From NCBI RefSeq assembly GCF_030409415.1, contig NZ_JAUFPW010000031.1:121142-185141 (forward strand): a DNA stretch of 64,000 nucleotides, given 5' to 3'. The stretch comes from Pedobacter aquatilis. Its GTDB lineage: Bacteria; Bacteroidota; Bacteroidia; Sphingobacteriales; Sphingobacteriaceae. Below the pieces are notes generated by a model. It had not been told where the DNA came from, did not search any database, and saw only the letters and a program-made list of their open reading frames with translations. Below, piece by piece: positions 50,831 to 59,387 of the stretch. The number at the start of each line of letters is the position of its first letter. Position 1 is the first letter of the stretch. Made by a program: the position numbers and the translations under genes.

Positions 50831-52570
50831 CTATTTCAAATCGAGTTTTACATCTTTAATTAACCGTGCTATCGGGTATCTGTTATGCGTTTTCTCGTAA
50901 TAATCCGAATTTTTATAAATAAAATCTAATTGGGCCGAACCACTCTTGGCAAATGTTGTATCGTTTAACTTTTTTTCGATAAGCTTTGTTTTTAAAGCTG
51001 TGTCATTTTTCAAAATTTCTGTTGCCGTATCTTCAAAAATATAGGCCGAATAGTGCTCCTTCATATCTAAAATAGAATCGAAGAAATTCCAGTTAAAAAA
51101 TGAATCGGTTGCTTGCGGCTCGAGCGTTTCTACAATGTAACGGTTTTCAGGCTGATTTACATAAACCACAAAATCACCAGCATAATATTGCAGCTGTTGA
51201 TTTACGGCATTCAGCTTTACAGCGTTGTGTACATAATGTCCTTCATATGGGCGAGTTCCGGTCTTTAAGTCAGCAATATAATAACTCTCCACATTAAGCT
51301 TAACATCATTTTTCAACTCCTTTAAGGTTACATTATTAAGTTTAAGCAAAGCGATTACTTTATCCCAGGCTTTGGGTATGATATAGGCAATTGGCTTCTC
51401 AACACGAATTGAAGGTTCGTAATTATTCCACTGTTTTATTGTTTTAGTGTAGGGCTTTGCTCTATCATAATATAGTCTCTCGATTCCACTTACAGCGCTT
51501 GGTTTTTTCCCTGCTTCATAACCCTCGAAAGAAATACTATCAAACTTATCGTGGTTTACTTTCCATTCTAAAGGAAAAGTTTTTTGGTTTGCTGCAAAAT
51601 CATCCGCTTTGCGTTTATTTTCACCAATAACTTTTGCATCGCGTTGCACAATATCAACATAATTTTTAAGTAATTTATAGGTGGCATCAACACGTAAGTC
51701 GAAAGATTTTAGCATGTGTGTTTCGGGCATGAAACCAATTGAGTTGTGAAGATTAGCATAACCTGTAGAGTAACGTGGCGACTCAATAAAACCTGTTATT
51801 CCACGCTCTGGTGTTTCGCCAATTGAATTTACATACGGAACCATCGGGTAACCAAGCTTTTCCATTCCTTTATATAAATCGGGGACTAAAGTTTTGGTTA
51901 AGTAACCTGATAAAATGGAATTTAGCTTATCCTTTTGTGTAGGAATTAAAGTCATTACATACTGATAATCAGAGCCATTGCTGGTATGTGTATCTACAAA
52001 AATCTCCGGCTTCCAGGTATTAAAAATCAGCTGAAAAGCAGCAGAATTTTTCGAATCGGTTTTAATAAAATCTCTATTTAAATCGAGGTTTTTGCTATTT
52101 CCTCTAAAACCATAAGCTGTTGGCCCATTTTGATTTGCCCTTGATGTACCTGTTCGGTTAAAACTGCCATCAATATTATAAACCGGAATGATACAAATGA
52201 CCACATCTTTAGGCAATTGATTATTTTTCAATAAATCGCGGGCAAGCATCATCGAAGCATCAATGCCTTCTGGTTCTCCAGGATGAATGCCATTATTAAT
52301 CAGCAAAACACGTTTGTTTGCCTTTCTAATTAAAACCGGGTCGAAAACCTTATCTTTTGATAAAATCAACAAATGTAAGGGATAGCCAAAATCAGTTTTA
52401 CCGTAAGTTTCTAGTCTAGCCTGGGAATAATTTTTGACTAAACTTTTGTAATATGAAATTGCTGCCTTGTAAGTTGTTGTTTCTTTTTTGCCACTATTTT
52501 CGTAGGGTGTTGTTTGCCCAAAAGCTTGCAAACCAAACAGCAATAACCAAAACACGAAAACATTTCTCAT
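50831..52570 (-). CDS. M14 family zinc metallocarboxypeptidase, secreted
   Basis: 579-aa exported peptidase (signal peptide MRNVFVFWLLLFGLQAFG). Zinc ligands H96 and E99 in NNGIHPGEPEG, and H195 in FVDTHTSNGSD; substrate-binding NLDLNRDF (161-168) and the catalytic-glutamate region GFMPETHMLKS. The unusually long C-terminal region (about 300-579) carries mixed beta structure with a repeated YEGHYVHNAVKL-type segment of unknown use. It heads a two-gene unit with the rhomboid protease. Confidence 0.9.
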   Translation of the reverse strand: MRNVFVFWLLLFGLQAFGQTTPYENSGKKETTTYKAAISYYKSLVKNYSQARLETYGKTDFGYPLHLLILSKDKVFDPVLIRKANKRVLLINNGIHPGEPEGIDASMMLARDLLKNNQLPKDVVICIIPVYNIDGSFNRTGTSRANQNGPTAYGFRGNSKNLDLNRDFIKTDSKNSAAFQLIFNTWKPEIFVDTHTSNGSDYQYVMTLIPTQKDKLNSILSGYLTKTLVPDLYKGMEKLGYPMVPYVNSIGETPERGITGFIESPRYSTGYANLHNSIGFMPETHMLKSFDLRVDATYKLLKNYVDIVQRDAKVIGENKRKADDFAANQKTFPLEWKVNHDKFDSISFEGYEAGKKPSAVSGIERLYYDRAKPYTKTIKQWNNYEPSIRVEKPIAYIIPKAWDKVIALLKLNNVTLKELKNDVKLNVESYYIADLKTGTRPYEGHYVHNAVKLNAVNQQLQYYAGDFVVYVNQPENRYIVETLEPQATDSFFNWNFFDSILDMKEHYSAYIFEDTATEILKNDTALKTKLIEKKLNDTTFAKSGSAQLDFIYKNSDYYEKTHNRYPIARLIKDVKLDLK

Positions 52571-52594
52571 GTTGCAATGAATAATTAGGTACAG

Positions 52595-53326
52595 TTAAAG
52601 TGTCTTTCTGTAAACTTTAATATTTCCGAAGTAGTATTTTAAGCCTACACTATAAACATTATAGGTATCAGGGTCGTAGTTTTTAAACTTTGTTGATGGA
52701 TCATTATATCCATCTAAGCCTTCGCCAAATGTGAAATTGCCTTGTGCATTTACATTTATAACATAGCGTACATAACCATAACCATCATTAATGTAAAAGT
52801 TCATCCCAAAGTTTATCGGCACCCATAAATCTACACCTTTATCCTTACCTGGGAAAGGTCCGTAACCCGGATCGTAAGCGGCCCAACTTGGTTTATACCG
52901 AACAATATCAGTGATTTTATTTTTAATAGCCCCAATACCAATTCCTGCGTATAAGCCCCTAACACTATATAAAAAATTGGTTTTATTATAATCGATTAGC
53001 TCGCCAAGCATTAACTTAACGTTAGCATTTACACCATTATATTTGTTTACAAATTGTCTGTTATGCAAATCTGTTTCAATATCACCGCCTTGTACCATAC
53101 CATACTGAACCTCCAAACCACCTGTTAAAAATGGCGTAAAATGGTGGTCGATATTACCGTAAATTGTGTAACCCCAATTTCCTTCTATTACATCTGTTTT
53201 GGAATAGTTAGGCCCTGCTCCAAAACCGTATGACCACTTAAAATAATTGGATTGCGCAGACGAAGAATTGGCTATAGCTAATAAAAAAATAGAAAAGTAT
53301 ATAATCCTTAGATACTTGTAAATCAT
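52595..53326 (-). CDS. Outer-membrane beta-barrel-like protein
   Basis: 243 aa with a signal peptide (MIYKYLRIIYFSIFLLAIANSSSAQ) and alternating aromatic/hydrophobic strands (FKWSYGFGAGPNYSKTD, NWGYTIYGNIDHHF, LTGGLEVQYGMVQGGD, YSVGLKYYFGNIKVY), the look of a small outer-membrane barrel of the OMP_b-brl type. No ligand can be named. It starts 59 bp from the divergent pepT gene and is 24 bp upstream of the M14 peptidase gene. Confidence 0.75.
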   Translation of the reverse strand: MIYKYLRIIYFSIFLLAIANSSSAQSNYFKWSYGFGAGPNYSKTDVIEGNWGYTIYGNIDHHFTPFLTGGLEVQYGMVQGGDIETDLHNRQFVNKYNGVNANVKLMLGELIDYNKTNFLYSVRGLYAGIGIGAIKNKITDIVRYKPSWAAYDPGYGPFPGKDKGVDLWVPINFGMNFYINDGYGYVRYVINVNAQGNFTFGEGLDGYNDPSTKFKNYDPDTYNVYSVGLKYYFGNIKVYRKTL

Positions 53327-53373
53327 ATTGTTTTTTTACAAAAATAATATGATTATTGAATATCCATAACATT

Positions 53374-53381
53374 TAACTTTG
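53374..53381 (+). promoter_or_regulatory. -7 box (TAACTTTG) placed for leaderless pepT mRNA
   Basis: Exact TAnnTTTG match that ends 4 nt before the pepT ATG at 53386, the same geometry as for the rlmI-like gene. Confidence 0.55.
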
Positions 53382-53385
53382 AAAA

Positions 53386-54639
53386 ATGAATACATATCAA
53401 AACTTTAACAAATCTTTAGAAAACAGATTTATTAAATATGCAAAAATTGACACTCAATCTGATCCGGAATCGCCAACTTGCCCATCAACCATGAAACAAA
53501 AAAACCTGGCAGCGGAATTAGTGGAAGAATTGCTGGAACTTGGTATTGAAGATGCACATATGGATGAAAATGGTTATGTGTATGCAACCATTCCATCAAC
53601 TACTGATAAAAACGTTCCGGTAATTTGTTTTTGCTCGCATATGGATACATCACCAGATTGCAGTGGTGAAGGGGTTAAGCCAATTATTCATAAAAACTAT
53701 AACGGAAACGATATTATCTTACCTGATGATGAATCGATAATTATAAAATTATCTGAACACAAAGATTTACAACATCAGTTAGGAAACGATATTATTACGG
53801 CAAGTGGTACAACGCTTCTTGGCGCAGATAATAAAGCCGGTGTTGCTGAAATTATGGAAGCCGCTGTATTTTTTGCACAAGATAAAGATGTTAAACACGG
53901 TACGATTAAAATTTTATTTACACCCGATGAAGAGATAGGAAGAGGCGTAGATAAGGCTGACCTCAAAAAATTAGCTGCTGATTTTGGTTATACCATAGAT
54001 GGAGAAACCTTAGGTTCGATTGAAGATGAAACATTTTCTGCCGATGGCGCAACATTAAGCATTAATGGCGTGAGCAGTCACCCGGGGTTTGCAAAAGGGA
54101 AAATGGAAAGTGCAATAAAAATACTTGCAGAAATTTTAGATAAGCTTCCGAAAGATAATTTAACACCAGAAACAACTGAATTAAAACAAGGCTTTATTCA
54201 CCCTGTTAATATCAAAGGCCAGGTAGAACATGCTGAAGCACAGTTCATCATCCGCGATTTTACAGATGAAAAGCTTGAATCGCATGCCAATATTATAACA
54301 GAAATTTCAGAATCAGTATTGAAAAATTACCCCAATTCTAGTTATAATTTACAGTTGAAACCACAGTACAGAAACATGAAACAGGTACTTGATAAATACC
54401 CTAAAGTTGTAGAATATGGCATAATCGCCATAGAAAGAGCCGGAATAAAAGCAAAAAAACAAAGTATTCGTGGCGGAACGGACGGTTCGCGTCTATCTTA
54501 TATGGGTTTGCCTTGTCCAAATATTTTTGCCGGAGAACATGCCTTTCACAGTAAGCAAGAATGGGTAAGCGTTCAGGATATGGAAAAAGCCGTGCAAACC
54601 ATCATCAATATTGCCTGTATTTGGGAAGAAAATAGCTAA
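53386..54639 (+). CDS. pepT: Peptidase T (tripeptide aminopeptidase)
   Basis: 417-aa M20 family di-zinc enzyme that frees N-terminal residues from tripeptides. Metal and catalytic residues: CFCSHMDTSPD (H and D), LLGADNKAGVA (bridging D), TPDEEIGRG (catalytic E-E), TFSADGA, and FAGEHAFHSKQEW (last H). Length and domain order (catalytic, lid with SIRGGTDGSRLS, catalytic) are those of PepT. Its promoter box suggests a leaderless mRNA. Confidence 0.95.
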   Translation: MNTYQNFNKSLENRFIKYAKIDTQSDPESPTCPSTMKQKNLAAELVEELLELGIEDAHMDENGYVYATIPSTTDKNVPVICFCSHMDTSPDCSGEGVKPIIHKNYNGNDIILPDDESIIIKLSEHKDLQHQLGNDIITASGTTLLGADNKAGVAEIMEAAVFFAQDKDVKHGTIKILFTPDEEIGRGVDKADLKKLAADFGYTIDGETLGSIEDETFSADGATLSINGVSSHPGFAKGKMESAIKILAEILDKLPKDNLTPETTELKQGFIHPVNIKGQVEHAEAQFIIRDFTDEKLESHANIITEISESVLKNYPNSSYNLQLKPQYRNMKQVLDKYPKVVEYGIIAIERAGIKAKKQSIRGGTDGSRLSYMGLPCPNIFAGEHAFHSKQEWVSVQDMEKAVQTIINIACIWEENS

Positions 54640-54693
54640 ATTGATTTTATAAATTCTACACAATTTAATTCAATTGTTTATTTTTAATGATAA

Positions 54694-55560
54694 ATGATAA
54701 CACTAGAGAACGATTTTTTAAAAGCTGAAATTGCTTTAAAAGGTGCTGAACTACAGCGCCTGTTTAGTAAGGAAACAGACATAGAATATATGTGGAACGG
54801 CGATGCAAATTATTGGGCGAAACATAGTCCGGTTTTGTTCCCGATTGTTGGCTCTTTAAAAAACAATATATATAGTTACAAGGATAAAGAATATGAGCTC
54901 CCTCGTCATGGTTTTGCCAGAGATTATGATTTCAACGCCAAACAAGTAAGCAAAACTGAAGCTTTTTTTATACTAACATTTACCGAAGAAACACTAAAAA
55001 ATTTCCCCTTTAAATTTGAATTAAAGCTTAGCTATCAGTTAGTTGATAGAAAACTTGTTCTAAATTATAATGTAAAGAACATCGATACTAAAAAAATGTA
55101 TTTTTCAATCGGTGCGCACCCCGCCTTCGCCGTTCCAAATACACCGGACACAAAATATGAGGACTATTACCTGGCATTTAATGAAGATGAAAAACTAACC
55201 TATTGGAAGCTTGAGGATGGGCTGGTTTCCGATGATACTGAAGTGATTGAACTGAGCAGACATCGTTTAAATTTGAAACACGACCTTTTTTATAATGATG
55301 CACTCGTTTTTAAATCACTGCAAAGTAATTGCATAAGCCTGCTGAATACCAAAAACGATTATGGTTTACATTTTCATTTTGACGACTTCCCTTATTTCGG
55401 GATTTGGGCAGCTAAAGATGCCCCATTTATTTGTTTAGAACCGTGGTGCGGCGTTGCTGATGGTGTTAACCACAATCAAAAAATCAGCCATAAAGAAGGC
55501 ATTATTAAACTGGAAGCCGGTAAAAACTGGAAAAGATTTTGGGAAGTTGAATGTTTTTAA
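54694..55560 (+). CDS. Aldose 1-epimerase family protein (YeaD/YihR-like)
   Basis: 288-aa galactose-mutarotase fold: LKAEIALKGAELQRLFSK, the active-site strand SPVLFPIVGSLKNN, LPRHGFARDYDF (catalytic His), FSIGAHPAFAVP and FICLEPWCGVADG (catalytic Glu). It interconverts sugar anomers or sugar phosphates; the precise sugar is unknown. 54 bp after pepT on the same strand, possibly co-transcribed. Confidence 0.9.
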   Translation: MITLENDFLKAEIALKGAELQRLFSKETDIEYMWNGDANYWAKHSPVLFPIVGSLKNNIYSYKDKEYELPRHGFARDYDFNAKQVSKTEAFFILTFTEETLKNFPFKFELKLSYQLVDRKLVLNYNVKNIDTKKMYFSIGAHPAFAVPNTPDTKYEDYYLAFNEDEKLTYWKLEDGLVSDDTEVIELSRHRLNLKHDLFYNDALVFKSLQSNCISLLNTKNDYGLHFHFDDFPYFGIWAAKDAPFICLEPWCGVADGVNHNQKISHKEGIIKLEAGKNWKRFWEVECF

Positions 55561-55836
55561 TCTGACTTAAACAGCTATAAACCAAGAAAAGAGCATTAAT
55601 TTTTGGAAATGAAAGCGCTTCTTTAATCGCAATATTTCATCCCGCTATCCGCTTTACTTGCCCTTTGAAACCTGTGAAACAAGCATTACACAATTAAAAA
55701 ATAAACTACAGTGCTTAAAATCGGGCTTCGTGTTCGCTATTATCGGGTTTAAGTACCGTGGTTTGTGCATGCAAAAACCATTTGCGCTACAAATCCTTAC
55801 ATTCCATAAGAAATAACCCTTCTAAAAGTTTTTAAG
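55561..55836. other. 276-bp spacer without a recognised feature
   Basis: Holds no convincing coding frame. There are short GC-rich words (TTCATCCCGCTATCCGCTTT, GTGTTCGCTATTATCGGG) that look like a decayed interspersed element, but I cannot match them to another copy in the window. Confidence 0.5.
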
Positions 55837-58209
55837 CTATTTCTTAACTTCAAAACTAAAGGTTCCACTACCTGGTAAGCCTAATGTAGTTATGCCTTGA
55901 ATAACACCGATATATAGCCCGGTTTGATCTGAAGTGTAAAAGTTTATTTTGCCTTTACCGTTCTTATCAAGATTTATTTCCGGCGACCAATATAATGTAT
56001 TTCTAAAATCAGGCATTCTGCTCGCTTTTAGTTGAGCTGAATCGTATTTTGGCGAATAAAATTCTCTTTGTAGTTGCATGCCTTCATAATCTAAAACAAC
56101 TGCATGTGGGTCAATTTCGGTTCCACCTAGGTCTCCTTTGGGAGTTTTAAAACTCAGGACACCCTCAATGCTTAAAGGCCCGAAATAATATCTTTCCCTT
56201 ACAACTTCAAGTTTTTCAATCTTCAAAGGGTCTATATTCATCACTCTATCTATATTAAAGTATGGTACCCCATCCACCAACACTAAAGGATCGATATCTT
56301 GGTCAAGCATGGCCTCTTCGCCCAAAATATGAAGATGAAATCTTTTCTGCTTTTTGTACACAAACACTTGAGCAATGTATTCCCTCAAAACTTCTTCCAT
56401 CGTTCTAAAACGAGTGTAATCATCTAAATTATAGGTTTTGTAAGGTTTAAGGTAAAAAGACGAACTGTCAATATCAGGCGTGTAAAATTGCCTTAATTTA
56501 TTCCCGGCATAGATATTTTGCAGCTGCATATTTAGGCTTCTGGTATTTAAATCTTTTAATTGATTTGCGCCAATTTTTAGGGATGCGTGATTAAAAGGCA
56601 GATAATTTTCAAAAAATGGATTATTTAAAGATACCTGCAACGTACTATCCAATTCATAATTTGGCTGTAAAACAATTTCATTTTGGCCATAAAAATCTCT
56701 CGTGTTAAACAGGAAATGTCCTGTACTATCGCTACTAGCACCATAAAATTGAATACGTTTGCCCGGAACGCCCATGTATGTAAATATATTTTTTACAGGC
56801 TTACCGTTTTTATCGTTTATCTTACCAGAAATTAAATGACCGTTATACTCTGGCAAATATTTAAAATTTGGTTTTGTATCCGATAATATTTTATCCCAAT
56901 TAAATCGTCGCCAACCTTGTGTTATCATCAAATTATCCAATGCTTCTTTAACGTTTGCATCATTGCTTTGAAAGTAAAAACCTGGCGATTCTACATTACC
57001 TTTCAAATTAGAAAACAACATTAAATAATTCTCGATGTTTATTTCATTCTTAACATCAAGCGAATCTATCCGGTAAACACTTACCGAAACACTTGCTGTT
57101 TCATTTAATTTTCCATTAATTCCTGCAGATACATCGACATTTACAGCTTGCCTAATGTTATAATTATTTAAATCGGTTGTGGTAGTTATATTTAATCGCT
57201 TTTCAGGTTTCTTAAAAAATAATCTTTCAGCAACGGCTTTTCCTTCGCCATTAAATATTGTTATGTAACTTGTACCCGCTGTTAACCTGTTTAAATTGAA
57301 GTTAAAGGTGGCTTTGCCAGTAGATAGATTACCAGTTTCTGAGTATAAGATTTTACTGCCATCATGAGCAATTATGTAAAGTCTGCCTTCGTTTAAATTA
57401 CTGCTTACAGTAGCGGTTAAATTACCGGCCGATTCGGCAACTTTTAAAACGTAGCCATTTTTTCTGGCAAGCGGTAGCTCTTGAAAAATAATGTCTTTTG
57501 AGCCAGATTTTGCAACAGCTTTATAAGTTGTGTTTGGTGCTGGGGTTAAATTAAAAGATCCAATACCAAACTTCAGAGATTGAAAACGAGCCGCTGTATC
57601 GCCCTTGCTGCTAACAATTACGCCGCTAGCATCCAAACCCTTACCATCAAGCCCCAATATTTTAAATCCAATCTTTGATTGAACACCTTCAACCAAATCT
57701 CCACCCTCTGGAAAAAACTGAAAATCGTATTTTTTATCTTCTGCTTTTACTATCTGTGGTGTATTTAGGGTATTTACTATCGTTATTTTCTTTTCGAAGA
57801 AAGTTTCTGCACCAAAATTTTTCATCCAGTTTGTGTAAGAACGTATTTTGTAATTACCATTACTTAAATTAACCGGAATAAATATCGAGCCATTTCCAAT
57901 ACCTTCTTTTAGAGCAATTTTTGTCTGCAAAACAGGGTTGTTTTTCTCATCTAAAACCTCTAAATAAGCGAGTTTACTTATCGTTGCTGGCTTATTATTC
58001 TGTGCATCTACACAATAAATTTTAAACCATAGTATTTCCCCTGTCAGGTAGAAATCATTATCTGATTGAACATATATCTTTTCTTTAAAATTGTTATCGG
58101 TGTAATTATTAAAAGCCTTTTCTATAGCTGGCAATACTTGTGCATTACCGTTTACACACAATATGAGCAATAAAAGAAAGGATATATAAAATTTAAAAAA
58201 GCGCATCAT
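55837..58209 (-). CDS. MG2 (alpha-2-macroglobulin-like) secreted protein with a TonB-plug-like segment
   Basis: 790 aa from the ATG at 58209 (MMRFFKFYISFLLLLILCVNG, signal peptide; the open frame reaches further up but those codons overlap the DUF4249 gene). The first 150 residues follow the MG2 pattern (KIYVQSDNDFYLTGEILWFKIY; KLAYLEVLD; LSNGNYKIRSYTNWM). A carboxypeptidase-like domain comes later (GHLISGKINDKNGKPVKNIFTY), then DPLVLVDGVPYFNIDRVMNI, DPLKIEKLEVVRERYYFGP and GVLSFKTPKG, which mirror a TonB plug. No barrel follows. Last gene of a four-gene operon. Confidence 0.82.
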   Translation of the reverse strand: MMRFFKFYISFLLLLILCVNGNAQVLPAIEKAFNNYTDNNFKEKIYVQSDNDFYLTGEILWFKIYCVDAQNNKPATISKLAYLEVLDEKNNPVLQTKIALKEGIGNGSIFIPVNLSNGNYKIRSYTNWMKNFGAETFFEKKITIVNTLNTPQIVKAEDKKYDFQFFPEGGDLVEGVQSKIGFKILGLDGKGLDASGVIVSSKGDTAARFQSLKFGIGSFNLTPAPNTTYKAVAKSGSKDIIFQELPLARKNGYVLKVAESAGNLTATVSSNLNEGRLYIIAHDGSKILYSETGNLSTGKATFNFNLNRLTAGTSYITIFNGEGKAVAERLFFKKPEKRLNITTTTDLNNYNIRQAVNVDVSAGINGKLNETASVSVSVYRIDSLDVKNEINIENYLMLFSNLKGNVESPGFYFQSNDANVKEALDNLMITQGWRRFNWDKILSDTKPNFKYLPEYNGHLISGKINDKNGKPVKNIFTYMGVPGKRIQFYGASSDSTGHFLFNTRDFYGQNEIVLQPNYELDSTLQVSLNNPFFENYLPFNHASLKIGANQLKDLNTRSLNMQLQNIYAGNKLRQFYTPDIDSSSFYLKPYKTYNLDDYTRFRTMEEVLREYIAQVFVYKKQKRFHLHILGEEAMLDQDIDPLVLVDGVPYFNIDRVMNIDPLKIEKLEVVRERYYFGPLSIEGVLSFKTPKGDLGGTEIDPHAVVLDYEGMQLQREFYSPKYDSAQLKASRMPDFRNTLYWSPEINLDKNGKGKINFYTSDQTGLYIGVIQGITTLGLPGSGTFSFEVKK

Positions 58210-58219
58210 TATATTAAGT

Positions 58220-59383
58220 TTATTGCCAAAAAGCTGGTTTTTTGTTTGTGCCTCTAATGGTACAATCTGAACATCCCGAACCTGCACCGGTATGACCTAT
58301 AACCGCACTGCCAGATTCATTCATAACTTCTCCAATAGGTATAAGTATTTTAGTTTGAAAAAGTAAGTCTTCATCCCTGCTCCCGGTTTTCGGATTAACA
58401 GTGTAAACGGTATCTGGCTCACTACAAGAAAAAGGGTAGGTAACCCGCCAATTTGGTAATTTATCTTTAGTTACATATATCCTTTTCTGACTAAAAGTAC
58501 CTGCACTAATGTAGCCGATAACAGGCTCGGCAGCATTCGAAATGTTATGGATATTACCAGTAAGCTGCGATGGCTGTGCATCAAATATCGAACCCAGGTT
58601 TTCTGTGTTTTTTTTAAGTAACTCCCAAAATTCGAAAGCTTCTTTTGTTAAGGCATACTGTTTAACCAATATGCTGTATTTTATACCTAATTTCTCCGAA
58701 TCGGAAGGAATTGATGTAATAGGATTCAAATAAATAACATCGTTTACCAGCTTTGAAGATGAACCTAGTACAACAGAACTGGAAATACTATTGCCCCAAC
58801 AGTTGTAAATATTTTCTGTATTCATATCACGCGAAACTATCGCTTTGCCATCAGCTTTAAAACCAGAGAAATACTTTGCATTAAATTGCCATGTTTCATT
58901 ATACTCCCATCTGTAATAGCGGGTTTTATTGGTTACATCATGCGTGTTTGAATAGATTTGCAAGCCAGTTTCCGCAACTTTATAATTAAGACTATCAATT
59001 TGTGGCGAAACTTTTGCCTCAACAAAATCTGATAAATATGTTGCGCCTTTCGCCCTGATTCTAACTCTGTATTTTCTGGTGTTATCCAAATTAAGTGGTG
59101 CGGAAGCATAAGTTCCTAATGGTTTCTCTACCAGATTAAAGACCTGATTTGCATCGCTTTCTACCGTCACTGTTGCACCGGTTTCTGGTTTTAAAGTTGT
59201 TTTGCTATCCAATAAAACCGTACGACTTAACCGAATAAAAGTAGAATCTGCTCCGGTGTTTATGAGGCCTTCTACAACTAAAAAGTTATAATTTGTTGCC
59301 GTAATATCTGGCTTATATGCCTTTTTGCAACATAACAAAACCAGCAGCACAATTACGATATATAATTTCTTAAATATTTTCAT
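58220..59383 (-). CDS. DUF4249 domain-containing lipoprotein
   Basis: 387-aa lipoprotein (LVLLCCKKAYKP, lipidated cysteine at about 18). The DUF4249 layout is visible: NFLVVEGLINTGADSTFIRLSRT at the start (a beta domain), YRVRIRAKGATYLSDFVEAKVSPQIDSL, and a C-terminal cysteine pair region (SGCSDCTIRG). DUF4249 proteins nearly always follow a TonB-dependent receptor, as here (4-bp gap), and are thought to be surface partners like SusD, which is inference. The MG2-like gene starts 10 bp after it. Confidence 0.88.
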   Translation of the reverse strand: MKIFKKLYIVIVLLVLLCCKKAYKPDITATNYNFLVVEGLINTGADSTFIRLSRTVLLDSKTTLKPETGATVTVESDANQVFNLVEKPLGTYASAPLNLDNTRKYRVRIRAKGATYLSDFVEAKVSPQIDSLNYKVAETGLQIYSNTHDVTNKTRYYRWEYNETWQFNAKYFSGFKADGKAIVSRDMNTENIYNCWGNSISSSVVLGSSSKLVNDVIYLNPITSIPSDSEKLGIKYSILVKQYALTKEAFEFWELLKKNTENLGSIFDAQPSQLTGNIHNISNAAEPVIGYISAGTFSQKRIYVTKDKLPNWRVTYPFSCSEPDTVYTVNPKTGSRDEDLLFQTKILIPIGEVMNESGSAVIGHTGAGSGCSDCTIRGTNKKPAFWQ

Positions 59384-59387
59384 TTTC

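Noticed and set aside
58210..58287. Upstream extension of the MG2-like frame
   Set aside because: It overlaps the end of the DUF4249 gene, while the ATG at 58209 starts a good signal peptide and leaves a 10-bp gap.
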